A stretch of 64,000 nucleotides of DNA, from NCBI RefSeq assembly GCF_003994235.2, contig NZ_RYFG02000005.1:35838-99837 (forward strand), written 5' to 3'. The notes beneath the pieces were generated by a model. It made no database searches. It had not been told where the DNA came from and was given only the letters and a program-made list of their open reading frames with translations. Position 1 is the stretch's first letter. Every line of letters begins with the position of its first letter. The translations under genes were made by a program, and so were the position numbers. Positions 36,364 to 45,763 of this stretch are shown here, piece by piece. This DNA comes from Candidatus Methylobacter oryzae (lineage in GTDB: Bacteria > Pseudomonadota > Gammaproteobacteria > Methylococcales > Methylomonadaceae).

Positions 36364-36600
36364 ATGTCCAGAGTATGTCAAGTAACAGGCAAGCGTCCAG
36401 TTACAGGTAACAATGTTTCACACGCTAACAACAAAACTAAAAGACGCTTTTGTCCAAATCTGCAACATCACAGATTTTGGGTAGAAAGCGAGAACCGTTG
36501 GGTTCGTCTTAGACTTTCCCCGAAAGGCATGCGTATCATTGACAAGAGAGGCATTGATGCTGTTCTTGCCGACATACGTAAAGCCGGCAACAATCTTTAA
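36364..36600 (+). CDS. rpmB: 50S ribosomal protein L28
   Basis: This 78-residue ribosomal protein begins [20 protein letters not shown], the standard L28 start, and continues with [12 protein letters not shown] and the basic C-terminal half. Length equals that of E. coli L28. It is followed after 12 bases by rpmG, the usual rpmBG operon. Confidence 0.98.
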   Translation: MSRVCQVTGKRPVTGNNVSHANNKTKRRFCPNLQHHRFWVESENRWVRLRLSPKGMRIIDKRGIDAVLADIRKAGNNL

Positions 36601-36612
36601 GAGGATGCAAAA

Positions 36613-36768
36613 ATGCGCGACAAAATTAAACTGATTTCAACCGAAGGAACCGGGCACTTTTACACAACCACAAAAAATAAACGTACGATGCCTGAAAAGA
36701 TGGAGATCAAGAAATTCGATCCTGTCGTTCGTAAACACGTTATTTATAAAGAAGCAAAAATCAAGTAA
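36613..36768 (+). CDS. rpmG: 50S ribosomal protein L33
   Basis: This 51-residue protein starts [20 protein letters not shown], includes [17 protein letters not shown] and ends KEAKIK, as in L33 of other gammaproteobacteria. It lacks the Cys pairs of zinc-binding L33 forms, so it is the zinc-independent type. A GAGGAT site lies before the ATG. Confidence 0.98.
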   Translation: MRDKIKLISTEGTGHFYTTTKNKRTMPEKMEIKKFDPVVRKHVIYKEAKIK

Positions 36769-36807
36769 TTCCCGATTCTGTTTCTTCCCGGCTCGTCCCG
36801 TGCCTGA

Positions 36808-36825
36808 AGCGCCATTTGTGGCGCT
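36808..36825 (+). terminator. Hairpin after rpmG
   Basis: A perfect 7-bp stem (AGCGCCA with TGGCGCT) with a TTTG loop lies 39 bases after the rpmG stop. No U-run follows, so this is a tentative terminator between convergent transcripts. Confidence 0.4.
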
Positions 36826-36927
36826 CTCGGCAATTGCCCTTGGGGTCTGTCAGTATCTCGTAACCCGGCATCTGCAAGTCTGATCGTCGGGCTACACCGT
36901 TTCCTCCATATTCTATGGATAGTCCCT

Positions 36928-38274
36928 CTATCCTCCTTTCAATTTATCCAATACTTGGGTTAACTTTTCCATTTGCTTGTGCAATATGCGGCATTGTTTT
37001 TCAGCATGTTGTTTATCGAATTCCAGTTTCATGCATTTGTCATTGAGCTGATGGTTGATGTTTTTGAGTGCTTCATTTTCAAGTTTGAGGATTCTTATCT
37101 GATCTTCCAAAGAGGAATGGGTTGCTGCGGTTGTTGGGCTGCTGGCGGGCTGCGTGTGGGCATTGCTTTCAGGACTTTCTTCACTGGAAAGCGAGGGTTT
37201 GTTTTCCGGCTCGGAAGCGGCATTCGGTTTTGCTGCAAGGCTTTCCATTCCTCCTCTCAAAATCATTGCATCAATTTTATGCCTCAGCAATAAAAACGCG
37301 GCTGCCTCGCTGGTCTTGCCGTCTTGGCAAACAACAACGACAGGGAGCTTAAGGCTTAATGTTTTAAGTTGCATGCGCAGGGAGAAAAAGGGTGCGTTGA
37401 TGCTGCCGTCAAGATGGTGATGCTCATACTCATCCTGCGAGCTGACGTCCAGCAAAACCGCTCCTCGTTTTACCGCCTCCTGCATTTCTGCAAAATTAAC
37501 AAATTTTAGAGAAGGTTCTTTTATCAGTGATATGAAGCGGTTCTTGTCAAGGCGCAACAGGGATATATCCGTCAGTGCGGTAATGGTTACGTTTCTGGGG
37601 GCGCCGGACAGTAATGAATCCTCGCCAAAAGTATCGCCGTTGCCGAGTTGGGCTAATTTAATCTCTTTTGCATTAGGTGAAGGTTTGCGGGTTAACAGGC
37701 ATTGCCCACTCTTGATTAGGTAGTAATAATCCCCGACGCCGCCTTGCTCGAGAATGATTTCACCTTTTTTGTAGTGAACGGCCTCTAAACCCATGATGAT
37801 TTTCTGTAGATTAGCGGGAGGAAGGCGTTGAAAAATGGGTGACCTTAATAATGCTGTCATCCAATCATCTGAATCGCCATCAGTCTCGTCAATGACCATG
37901 TAACTGTTGTCCTCTTTATTAGCAAGGGAAAGTGGATTATTAACAATATCAGCGTTTAGCCGTAAAAAACGTACTTTTCCGTTAGCGAGTGCGTCAATTT
38001 TTCTCGGGATCTGATGCGCCAGAGCAAACTTGGCGGAGTCATTGTTTGCGGCAATGACTTCAACGATCAGTCCTGCCGCCTGAAGAGTGATCTCGCCACT
38101 TATTAGATAAACAAGTTGCGGGCATGCATCGCCTTTTTTAAACAAAAAGTCGTCTTGTATTTCCTCGACAGTCATTTCCTCGCATAACGCGTTAAATCGA
38201 GCGCTCGGTAATGTTGCAAGCGGAATCAGTTTGCGAATAATTAACGCGTCTTCGGAATCAACGTCTACGGCCAT
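36928..38274 (-). CDS. Cyclic-nucleotide-binding / rhodanese-domain protein
   Basis: This 448-residue cytoplasmic protein holds four parts. Residues about 15-115 form a degenerate cNMP-binding fold lacking the phosphate-binding signature. Residues about 140-255 form a second, well-preserved cNMP domain with FGEDSLLSGAPRNVT, in which E218 and R227 fit ligand binding. Residues about 260-350 form a rhodanese domain with Cys316 in the loop CQDGKTS. The C-terminal 60 residues are a coiled coil (IRILKLENEALKNINHQL). Such cNMP-rhodanese fusions occur in gammaproteobacteria without known function. It could read cAMP from the cyclase encoded at 26892; that is inference. It is a single gene on the minus strand. 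Confidence 0.82.
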   Translation of the reverse strand: MAVDVDSEDALIIRKLIPLATLPSARFNALCEEMTVEEIQDDFLFKKGDACPQLVYLISGEITLQAAGLIVEVIAANNDSAKFALAHQIPRKIDALANGKVRFLRLNADIVNNPLSLANKEDNSYMVIDETDGDSDDWMTALLRSPIFQRLPPANLQKIIMGLEAVHYKKGEIILEQGGVGDYYYLIKSGQCLLTRKPSPNAKEIKLAQLGNGDTFGEDSLLSGAPRNVTITALTDISLLRLDKNRFISLIKEPSLKFVNFAEMQEAVKRGAVLLDVSSQDEYEHHHLDGSINAPFFSLRMQLKTLSLKLPVVVVCQDGKTSEAAAFLLLRHKIDAMILRGGMESLAAKPNAASEPENKPSLSSEESPESNAHTQPASSPTTAATHSSLEDQIRILKLENEALKNINHQLNDKCMKLEFDKQHAEKQCRILHKQMEKLTQVLDKLKGG

Positions 38275-38416
38275 TTAAATATTCTAAGCAAGATGACATC
38301 TAAATGACAGTTCTGATTGTTTAAAAATCCACTTTACCATACCTTGCATTAAACATTTTTGTGCATATATTACAGATATTAAAAATAACGCGTGTTCAAC
38401 AAACCGGAAAATCATT

Positions 38417-39781
38417 ATGAATATTAAGTCGGTAAAACAACTGTTGCTTATAATCTCTTTGCCCGTTTATTTTGGTATAAGTCCGGCTACGCAGGCCGAA
38501 TTGCCTCCTTTCGTTGCAGGTCAGGAATTGCCGTCCCTGGCTCCGATGCTTGAGCGAAGTATGCCTGCGGTAGTCAATATTTCAACTTCGACCAATATTA
38601 CGGTTAATGACAATCCGCTGATGCAGGATCCGGTTTTTCGTCAATTTTTTAATGTACCGAACCAGCCGTTACAACGGCAGCAAAAAAACAGTTTGGGTTC
38701 CGGTGTTATTGTCGACAGTAAACAAGGCTTGGTTTTAACCAACAACCATGTTATCGATAAGGCGGATACTATTACTGTGACCTTGAACGATGGTCGCCAG
38801 CTTTCCGCTAAATTAATCGGTACTGACCCCGAAGCGGATGTCGCCGTTATACAGATCCCGGCCGAGAATCTGGCAATGCTGCCGATTGCCGACTCCAGTC
38901 GGCTGAAGGTCGGCGATTTTGTTGTTGCGATCGGTAATCCGTTCGGTTTGGGGCAGACTGTAACGTCAGGCATAGTCAGTGCTTTGGGGCGTTCGGGTCT
39001 TGGCATAGAGGGCTACGAGGATTTTATTCAAACCGATGCTTCGATTAATCCCGGTAATTCAGGTGGCGCGTTGGTCAACCTGAACGGTGAGCTTGTCGGC
39101 ATGAATACCGCAATTCTTGCGCCGACAGGCGGTAATGTCGGCATCGGCTTCGCGATACCGTCCAATATGATCATGACCATCAAGGAGTCGCTGGTCAAGC
39201 ACGGCGAAGTGCGGCGCGGCCTGTTGGGCGTAACCACTCAGGATCTGACGCCTGAATTAGTTAAGGCTTTTAATTTAAAAAATATACAGGGGGCCGCGAT
39301 TAGCAGGATTGAAAGTAACTCGCCCGCAGCAAAAGCAGGACTGGAACCGGGCGATATTATTGTTTCCGCGAATGGTCATCCGATTAAGAACAGTCATGAT
39401 ATACGCAATATCGTCGGATTGATGCAAATTGGCGACAATGTAGAGCTGGAGTACTACCGCGGCGGCGAGAAAAGACAAGTTACCGCGACAATCGGTAAGC
39501 AGGAGCTGCCGCGATTGACAGGAGGGCAGTTGCATCGCGGGCTGGAAGGCGCGTTGCTGAGTACCTCGCTAAAAGGCCAAATTGAAGGTGTCGTATTTGA
39601 AAAAATCGACACAACATCCAGCGCATGGCGTACAGGGCTGCGTCCCGGCGATATCATTGTGTCGGCAAATCGTTATCGCGTCCATAATGTTGAGGAATTA
39701 AAGCAAGTGGTCGAACCGAACGGTCCTTTGCTGCTTAATATCCAGCGAGGACAGGAAGGTTTCTTTGTTGTGTTAAAGTAG
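38417..39781 (+). CDS. degQ: Periplasmic serine endoprotease, DegP/DegQ family
   Basis: This 454-residue protein has a signal peptide ending near TQA|ELP. The trypsin-like domain shows the full triad: H111 (TNNHVID), D141 (EADVAVI) and S215 (NPGNSGGAL). Two PDZ domains follow (about 265-350 and 365-450), including GLLGVTTQDL and LEPGDIIVSANG. It degrades or refolds damaged periplasmic proteins. The short LA-loop region favours DegQ over DegP. An intergenic repeat follows immediately downstream. Confidence 0.93.
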   Translation: MNIKSVKQLLLIISLPVYFGISPATQAELPPFVAGQELPSLAPMLERSMPAVVNISTSTNITVNDNPLMQDPVFRQFFNVPNQPLQRQQKNSLGSGVIVDSKQGLVLTNNHVIDKADTITVTLNDGRQLSAKLIGTDPEADVAVIQIPAENLAMLPIADSSRLKVGDFVVAIGNPFGLGQTVTSGIVSALGRSGLGIEGYEDFIQTDASINPGNSGGALVNLNGELVGMNTAILAPTGGNVGIGFAIPSNMIMTIKESLVKHGEVRRGLLGVTTQDLTPELVKAFNLKNIQGAAISRIESNSPAAKAGLEPGDIIVSANGHPIKNSHDIRNIVGLMQIGDNVELEYYRGGEKRQVTATIGKQELPRLTGGQLHRGLEGALLSTSLKGQIEGVVFEKIDTTSSAWRTGLRPGDIIVSANRYRVHNVEELKQVVEPNGPLLLNIQRGQEGFFVVLK

Positions 39782-39783
39782 TT

Positions 39784-39864
39784 AGATGAAAGGCGCAAGG
39801 CAAAAGCTGAAAGTATATACTTTCGAAGCTTATGCCTGCGCCTTTAGCCTTTTGTCTTTCATCT
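39784..39864. repeat. Palindromic intergenic repeat (AAAGGCGCAAGGCA family)
   Basis: The ends are perfect 9-bp inverted repeats (AGATGAAAG and CTTTCATCT), the centre holds the palindrome GAAAGTATATACTTTC, and the arms are near-complementary throughout, so the whole 81 bases can fold into one hairpin. It shares the 14-mer AAAGGCGCAAGGCA (39789-39802) with the element at 36195. It starts two bases after the degQ stop and could act as its terminator. Confidence 0.7.
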
Positions 39865-39873
39865 TTAAAAAAC

Positions 39874-40401
39874 ATGACTACAACTACAAACACAGATTTC
39901 ATCCCATTAAATATCGCGATACTGGTCGTTTCCGATAGCCGTACCGAAGTCGATGATGTATCCGGTAAAACGCTAGTCGAGCGCGCAACCGGTGCAGGAC
40001 ATCGGGTTGTTGAAAAGAAAATAGTCCCCGATAATGTCTATCAAATCAGGGCGGTTGTTTCAAACTGGATTGCCGAAGACAATATTAATGTCGTGATCAG
40101 CACCGGCGGCACCGGCGTAACAGGCAGGGATGGCACGCCCGAGGCCGTTGCGCCATTATTGGACAAAATGCTGGACGGTTTTGGCGAAATTTTTAGGATG
40201 CTCTCTTATCAAGATATTAAAACCTCCACCATTCAATCCAGGGCAATTGCCGGAGTCGCCAACGCGACTTACATATTTTGCCTGCCGGGTTCGTCCGGCG
40301 CCTGCCGCACTGCATGGGATGCGCTGATCAAGGATCAATTGGATCATCGCACCCGGCCCTGCAATTTGGTACAGCTGATGCCCAGATTAATGGAGAAATG
40401 A
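39874..40401 (+). CDS. moaB: Molybdenum cofactor biosynthesis protein MoaB
   Basis: This 175-residue protein of the MoaB/MogA fold adenylylates or binds molybdopterin in cofactor synthesis. The conserved STGGTGVTGRDGTPEA motif and NIAILVVSDSR at the N-terminus are clear, with GVANATYIFCLPGSSGACR later. I chose the ATG at 39874; an in-frame ATG at 39832 would start inside the palindromic repeat and add unrelated residues. It overlaps the next gene by 4 bases. Confidence 0.94.
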   Translation: MTTTTNTDFIPLNIAILVVSDSRTEVDDVSGKTLVERATGAGHRVVEKKIVPDNVYQIRAVVSNWIAEDNINVVISTGGTGVTGRDGTPEAVAPLLDKMLDGFGEIFRMLSYQDIKTSTIQSRAIAGVANATYIFCLPGSSGACRTAWDALIKDQLDHRTRPCNLVQLMPRLMEK

Positions 40402-40805
40402 TGAGTTCGGTTTTCTTGTTGCTTGGTGCGTTAAGCGCTTTAACCGGCGTCGGTATCGGGGCATTCGGCGCTCACGGCTTAAAATCCGTTATTAGCCCGG
40501 AAATGTTAACTGTCTATCAAACCGGCGTGACTTACCAGATGTGGCACGCTTTGGGGTTGATAGGCGTTGCTCTAATTCGCCTGCAAGCGCCTGATTCCAA
40601 ATTATTACATTGGTCGGGATGGCTAATGTTTGCAGGCATTGTACTGTTTTCCGGCAGCTTGTATGCACTGGCCTTACTCAATCATCATTGGCTAGGTATG
40701 ATCACTCCTTTCGGCGGTGTTTGTTTTATAGCTTCGTGGCTATTAATCGCACTGTTCGCCAATCAAAACATCAGATCTTCCGATCACAACAGCAGGTATA
40801 AATAA
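40398..40805 (+). CDS. DUF423 family membrane protein
   Basis: This protein of about 135 residues has four membrane helices. It carries the family signature GAFGAHGLK after the first helix, then YQTGVTYQMWHALGL, and ends in a fourth hydrophobic segment. Function is unknown. The start overlaps moaB; ATG at 40398 or 40401 are both possible, the second better spaced from GGAG. It touches pepN downstream (stop and start share one base). Confidence 0.88.
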   Translation: MMSSVFLLLGALSALTGVGIGAFGAHGLKSVISPEMLTVYQTGVTYQMWHALGLIGVALIRLQAPDSKLLHWSGWLMFAGIVLFSGSLYALALLNHHWLGMITPFGGVCFIASWLLIALFANQNIRSSDHNSRYK

Positions 40806-43462
40806 TGCGTGACGCTAATCCACAAACAATTTATCTAAAAGACTATACGGTACCTGAATACCTGATTCACAACGTTGCTTTAAATTTTATCTTGGATGAT
40901 GAAGATACTTTGGTGCGTTCGCGGCTCACTCTTAGTCGTAATCCTGCCAGTTATTCTCCCAACAAGTCATTGATTTTATTGGGAGAGAATCTGAAACTGC
41001 TTGGCGTTAATTTGGATGGTAAGGACTTAGCCAAAGATCAATACCTGCAAACCCAGGATGCGTTAATCGTTAATAATGTTCCGCAACAGCAGCGTTTTGA
41101 GCTGACTATTGAAAATACCATTAACCCAAAAGCCAACACGGCATTGGAAGGTCTATACCTCTCTAATGGCATGCTATGTACGCAATGTGAGGCGGAAGGT
41201 TTCAGGAAAATTACTTATTTCCTGGATCGTCCCGATGTGATGACGTCATTTACAACAACCTTGGTTGGCGACAAAGACCGTTATCCGGTTTTGCTGTCCA
41301 ACGGTAACAAAGTGGCTCAAGGTGAATTGCCGAATAATCGCCACTGGGTGACTTGGGAAGATCCGTTCAATAAACCGTGCTATTTGTTTGCACTGGTTGC
41401 AGGACAGCTTGAATGTATTGCTGACCGCTTTACTACGCAGTCCGGTCGCGAAATCGACTTGCAAATCTTTGTCGAAAAGCATGACATCGATAAATGCGAT
41501 CATGCGATGCAATCTCTGAAAAATGCGATGCGTTGGGATGAGCAAGTCTATGGCCGCGAATACGACCTGGATTTGTATATGATCGTCGCCGTCAGTCACT
41601 TCAATATGGGGGCGATGGAAAATAAAGGACTGAACGTATTCAATACCAAATTTGTACTGGCGCGGCCCGATACCGCAACCGATTCGGATTATGAGCATAT
41701 CGAAGGCGTGATCGGTCATGAATATTTCCATAACTGGACCGGCAATCGCATCACCTGCCGCGACTGGTTCCAGCTTAGCCTGAAAGAAGGATTTACGGTA
41801 TTTCGCGATCAGGAATTTACCGGGGACCGTACTTCCAGGGCAGTTAAGCGCATCGAAGATGTCAACATGTTGCGTACTCGCCAGTTTGCCGAGGATGCAG
41901 GGCCGTTGGCGCATCCGATACGTCCTGACGCCTATATAGAAATCAACAATTTCTATACCCTGACGGTGTACGAAAAAGGCGCCGAAGTCGTGCGCATGGT
42001 TCATACGCTGCTTGGCGCGGAAGGCTTTCGCAAAGGCAGCGACCTGTACTTTGAACGTTATGATGGGCAAGCGGTGACTTGCGATGATTTCGTTAGCGCG
42101 ATGGAAGCAGCCAATGATATTGATTTGCGCCAGTTCCGCCGCTGGTATTCCCAGGCAGGAACGCCGGTATTAACGGTTCGTCAGCACTATGATGCGTCCG
42201 CGCAAACCCTGGCTTTAACCATAAAGCAAAGCTGTCCGCCAACGCCCGGGCAAGCTGTAAAAGAATCGTTGCATATTCCTGTGACGATGGGCTTGCTGAA
42301 TAAGGACGGTTCTGCCGCACTTTGTAAGCTGGAAGGCAGTGATCGCGCCAGTGACGAAGTTATTTTGCAACTGACCCAGTCCGAACAGACCTTCGTCTTT
42401 GAAGGATTGGCTGAGCAGCCGGTTGTTTCTATCTTGAGAGGCTTTTCGGCGCCGGTTAAATTGGTGATGGATCGCAGCCTGGATGAACTGGCGTTTTTAT
42501 TAAGCCACGACAGCGACACGTTTAATCGCTGGGAAGCCGGGCAGCAGTTGGCTGGGCAGATTATTGCCGGCCTGATTGCCGATGTGCAAAACGGCAGGGA
42601 ATTGCACGTCAATCCGGTTATGGTTGATGCCTTTAGGCAGGTTTTGGAGCAGCCGTGGGATGACTTGTCGTACTTCTCGTTGCTATTAGGCTTGCCCTCG
42701 GAAACCTATTTAGGCGATCAAATGGAAGTTGTCGACGTGGAAGCCATTCATACGGCTAGCGAGTTTGTGATGCGAGCCTTGGCCGAGGAGCTGGAATCGC
42801 AGTTTTTCGCTTTATACCAGGCTAATCATAAGGATGAATCCGGGAAATTTGATGCCGGTGCAATCGGGCGTAGGCGTATTAAAAATATCTGTTTAAGTTA
42901 CTTAGGCAAACTGGAAAATATAAATGTTCAGCGATTGGCTCAGCAGCAATTTAATACGGCCAAGAATATGACCGACCAAATGGCCGCGTTAGCGGTTATT
43001 GCCAATAATCCGCATCCTGCTAAGCAGCGGTGTTTGGACAGTTTTTACCGGCAATGGCAAGAGGAGGCTTTGGTGATAGATAAGTGGTTTGCGTTGCAGG
43101 CTTCCAGTCATATGCCTGGTACTTTCGAGACGGTGAAGGCTTTAATGCAGCACCCGGCGTTTGATTTAAAAAATCCAAACCGAGTCAGGTCATTGGTGGG
43201 TGCGTTTAGTCAATCTAATCCGCTGCATTTTCATGCCGCTAACGGGCAAGGCTATCAATTTCTTGCGGACCAGATTATTGCATTGAATACTTTGAATCCG
43301 CAGATTGCATCGCGCATGGTTGGAGCATTAACTTCGTGGCGGAGATATGACGAAAGCAGGCAAGCGTTAATGAAGGCGCAACTTGAGCGGATTATATCGA
43401 CCGAAGCGATTTCCAAAGATGTTTACGAAGTGGCGAGTAAAAGTCTGGCTCGTCAAGACTAA
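40805..43462 (+). CDS. pepN: Aminopeptidase N
   Basis: This 885-residue cytoplasmic zinc metalloprotease of family M1 removes N-terminal residues from peptides. GAMENKGLNVF is the exopeptidase substrate-binding motif, HEYFHNWTGNR the zinc site (HExxH with the downstream Glu in LKEGFTVF). The C-terminal half is the all-helical domain seen in E. coli PepN (870 residues). The gene follows DUF423 with a one-base overlap (TAATG). Confidence 0.97.
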   Translation: MRDANPQTIYLKDYTVPEYLIHNVALNFILDDEDTLVRSRLTLSRNPASYSPNKSLILLGENLKLLGVNLDGKDLAKDQYLQTQDALIVNNVPQQQRFELTIENTINPKANTALEGLYLSNGMLCTQCEAEGFRKITYFLDRPDVMTSFTTTLVGDKDRYPVLLSNGNKVAQGELPNNRHWVTWEDPFNKPCYLFALVAGQLECIADRFTTQSGREIDLQIFVEKHDIDKCDHAMQSLKNAMRWDEQVYGREYDLDLYMIVAVSHFNMGAMENKGLNVFNTKFVLARPDTATDSDYEHIEGVIGHEYFHNWTGNRITCRDWFQLSLKEGFTVFRDQEFTGDRTSRAVKRIEDVNMLRTRQFAEDAGPLAHPIRPDAYIEINNFYTLTVYEKGAEVVRMVHTLLGAEGFRKGSDLYFERYDGQAVTCDDFVSAMEAANDIDLRQFRRWYSQAGTPVLTVRQHYDASAQTLALTIKQSCPPTPGQAVKESLHIPVTMGLLNKDGSAALCKLEGSDRASDEVILQLTQSEQTFVFEGLAEQPVVSILRGFSAPVKLVMDRSLDELAFLLSHDSDTFNRWEAGQQLAGQIIAGLIADVQNGRELHVNPVMVDAFRQVLEQPWDDLSYFSLLLGLPSETYLGDQMEVVDVEAIHTASEFVMRALAEELESQFFALYQANHKDESGKFDAGAIGRRRIKNICLSYLGKLENINVQRLAQQQFNTAKNMTDQMAALAVIANNPHPAKQRCLDSFYRQWQEEALVIDKWFALQASSHMPGTFETVKALMQHPAFDLKNPNRVRSLVGAFSQSNPLHFHAANGQGYQFLADQIIALNTLNPQIASRMVGALTSWRRYDESRQALMKAQLERIISTEAISKDVYEVASKSLARQD

Positions 43463-43464
43463 TA

Positions 43465-44202
43465 ATGGGGCGGGCAAAAAATGTATTGATTACCGGCGCC
43501 GCCAAGCGCATAGGCGCGGCTTGTGCGCGATTGCTGCATAGCGAGGGCTGTAATGTATTTTTACATTACCGGTCCTCGTCGGCAGAGGCGCAACGGCTTT
43601 GCTATGAATTAAATCAACAACGCCCCGATTCGGCAAAAATTATTCAGGCGGATTTGCTCAATATGGCGGAGCTGGAGACTGTTGCCAGGGAGGCCTGCTT
43701 GGCTTGGGGCGGCATCGATGTGCTGCTGAATAATGCGTCATCGTTTTATCCGACGGCTATGCCCGATGTGACTGAGCAACAATGGGATGAATTGTTGGGC
43801 AGTAATTTAAAGGCGCCTTTCTTTTTGGCAAAAGCCCTGGCGGAAACGTTAGCCGATAACAACGGCTGTATAGTCAATATTATCGATATTCATGCCGAAC
43901 GCGGGTTAAGCGGTTATCCTGTGTACAGTATCGCCAAAGCCGGGCTGGCGGCCATGACCAGGATTTTAGCCAAGGAGCTTGGGCCGGCTGTCAGGGTCAA
44001 TGGCGTGGCTCCGGGGGCCATACTTTGGCCCGATCATGATTTATCCGAATCGGCCAGGCTGGAGATACTGCAACGGGTGATTTTAAAGCGCAGAGGAGAG
44101 CCGGATGATATTGCCAAGGCGGTGCTTTTTTTGGTGAATAATGCCGACTATATCACCGGTCAAATACTGACGGTCGATGGCGGACGTACCTTATTTTGTT
44201 GA
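43465..44202 (+). CDS. Pteridine reductase, short-chain dehydrogenase family
   Basis: This 245-residue SDR enzyme has TGAAKRIGAA as its NADPH-binding loop; the Arg inside the loop is typical of PTR1-like pteridine reductases. HYRSS binds the cofactor phosphate, NNASS lies in the core, and the catalytic Tyr-Lys pair is in YSIAKAG. It reduces dihydropterins or dihydrofolate. Convergent folK and folB next door support a folate role. It begins two bases after the pepN stop and its 3' end overlaps folK by 12 bases. Confidence 0.88.
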   Translation: MGRAKNVLITGAAKRIGAACARLLHSEGCNVFLHYRSSSAEAQRLCYELNQQRPDSAKIIQADLLNMAELETVAREACLAWGGIDVLLNNASSFYPTAMPDVTEQQWDELLGSNLKAPFFLAKALAETLADNNGCIVNIIDIHAERGLSGYPVYSIAKAGLAAMTRILAKELGPAVRVNGVAPGAILWPDHDLSESARLEILQRVILKRRGEPDDIAKAVLFLVNNADYITGQILTVDGGRTLFC

Positions 44203-44691
44203 AGTCCATGAAGGTACGACGCGCTTTTGCTTTAGTTCGCTCTTGTTGAATTGTTCCCATAGCTCGGCATAACTCAGGTGGCTGACGGGATGTTTCAAGT
44301 TTGGGGCAATTTCCGTTAAAGGTTCAAGTACAAAAGCGTAATGTTCGATTTCATCCCGAGGTATTTGTAGGCGGCCGTCGTTAATAAGCAGGTCGCCATA
44401 TAGAATCAGGTCCAAATCGAGAGTGCGCGCTGCAAATTTGCGGCTATCGCGTGTACGGCCATTATCGAGTTCAATTTGCCGGAGTTGTTTGGCAACCGTT
44501 TTTACCTCCAAATCGGAGTCGAAACCAACCACAAGATTATAGAAAGTATCGCCTGTAAAACCGACAGGTTCTGATTCATAAATACTTGACACCGTCAGTT
44601 CGCCAAAGACTTGCTGAAGCGCTAGCAGGCTGGCAGGAATATATTTGTCCTTTTCTATATTGCTGCCTATGCTGATATAGCCTCGGGTCAC
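44191..44691 (-). CDS. folK: 2-amino-4-hydroxy-6-hydroxymethyldihydropteridine pyrophosphokinase
   Basis: This 166-residue HPPK activates the pterin with ATP in folate synthesis. YISIGSNIEKDKYI at the N-terminus, PVGFTGDTFYNLV and the metal-binding RTLDLDLILYGD block are diagnostic, as is the PRDEIEHYAFVL segment. It overlaps folB by 4 bases, so the two enzymes acting in sequence are co-translated. Confidence 0.96.
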   Translation of the reverse strand: MTRGYISIGSNIEKDKYIPASLLALQQVFGELTVSSIYESEPVGFTGDTFYNLVVGFDSDLEVKTVAKQLRQIELDNGRTRDSRKFAARTLDLDLILYGDLLINDGRLQIPRDEIEHYAFVLEPLTEIAPNLKHPVSHLSYAELWEQFNKSELKQKRVVPSWTSTK

Positions 44692-45047
44692 GGTTTCCGT
44701 TCTCCTCTCTCGATGATAATGCCGACATCGCTGGCACCACTGATCGCGCCTTTTTTATTTAAGGTTATTTTTACCCAGGATACGCTGAATTCATTACGTA
44801 TAATATCGGCTATCTCTGAAATTAATTTTTCAACCAGAAAAAACTGGCTGGCTTCTACGAAGGAAATAATGCGGCGAGAAACGGTTTTATAATCAAGCGT
44901 ATATTGAATATCGTCGGTTTCGGCGGCTTTTTGAATATCAAAAGCCATCTCGATATCAAGGATGACGGTTTGCTTGGTTACTCTTTCCCAGTCGTAAATG
45001 CCGATGATCGTTTCGATCTTTAGCCCGCCTAAAAATATGATGTCCAT
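44688..45047 (-). CDS. folB: Dihydroneopterin aldolase
   Basis: This 119-residue enzyme splits dihydroneopterin to the HPPK substrate. The N-terminus IIFLGGLKIETIIGIYDWER shows the conserved Gly-Ile-x-x-x-Glu block; the middle has TLDYKTVS and FLVEKLIS, and the C-terminal VKITLNKKGAISGASDVG matches the family. It is the first gene of a folB-folK pair. Confidence 0.96.
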   Translation of the reverse strand: MDIIFLGGLKIETIIGIYDWERVTKQTVILDIEMAFDIQKAAETDDIQYTLDYKTVSRRIISFVEASQFFLVEKLISEIADIIRNEFSVSWVKITLNKKGAISGASDVGIIIERGERKP

Positions 45048-45190
45048 TGTAATTTCCGGTTATGATGCGTGTTTTTTTAAAGTCGCTCGGTTTGTGCTCC
45101 TGCTACGATGCCTCTGCGTCCATGTAGTCGTAAGTATCAAGGAAACGCTCCGCGCTTACAAGTTCTGAATGATGAAAAGGTTATTAGTCA

Positions 45191-45763
45191 ATGGTTGAAT
45201 GGTTGTTTGTTCCGGCTGCCTATCTGATAGGTTCAATTTCCAGTGCAATTATTATTTGCCGTCTGATGGGCTTGCCGGATCCCCGTGAACAGGGGTCGGG
45301 CAATCCCGGTGCTACCAATGTGATGCGTATCGGCGGCAAGAAAGCGGCAGCTATCACGCTGCTGGGTGATTCGTTAAAAGGGTTAATTCCTGTTTATGCC
45401 GCAAACGTGTTGGGAGTATCTGCCGAGTTGGTCGCAGCGACTGGTTTGGCGGCATTCATGGGGCATCTTTATCCGGTGTTTTTCGGTTTTAAAGGCGGAA
45501 AGGGCGTGGCAACATCGGTTGGAGTGTTGCTGGGTTTTTTCTGGGCGCTCGGCCTTGCTTTTATGGCAACTTGGTATCTGATTTACAAGCTAGGCAAAAT
45601 ATCATCCTTGTCAGCGTTGGTTGCGTCCAGCTTGTCGCCGATTTTTGCTTGGTATATTACCGGCGACGAGGCTATCGTTGTAGCCTCTGTAATCATGACG
45701 GTTTTCTTGTTATGGCGGCATAAGAGTAATATTCAGCGGTTGCTGGCAGGGCAGGAGGGATAA
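45191..45763 (+). CDS. plsY: Glycerol-3-phosphate acyltransferase PlsY
   Basis: This 190-residue membrane protein acylates glycerol-3-phosphate from acyl-phosphate at the start of phospholipid synthesis. It has about five hydrophobic segments, with the three conserved loops visible: [30 protein letters not shown], and the SLSALVA segment. The gene diverges from folB and converges with tsaD, whose stop directly adjoins. Confidence 0.96.
   Translation: MVEWLFVPAAYLIGSISSAIIICRLMGLPDPREQGSGNPGATNVMRIGGKKAAAITLLGDSLKGLIPVYAANVLGVSAELVAATGLAAFMGHLYPVFFGFKGGKGVATSVGVLLGFFWALGLAFMATWYLIYKLGKISSLSALVASSLSPIFAWYITGDEAIVVASVIMTVFLLWRHKSNIQRLLAGQEG

Noticed and set aside
41246..42070. 274-codon frame antisense to pepN
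   Set aside because: It lies wholly within the well-conserved PepN active-site region and has no recognisable domain.
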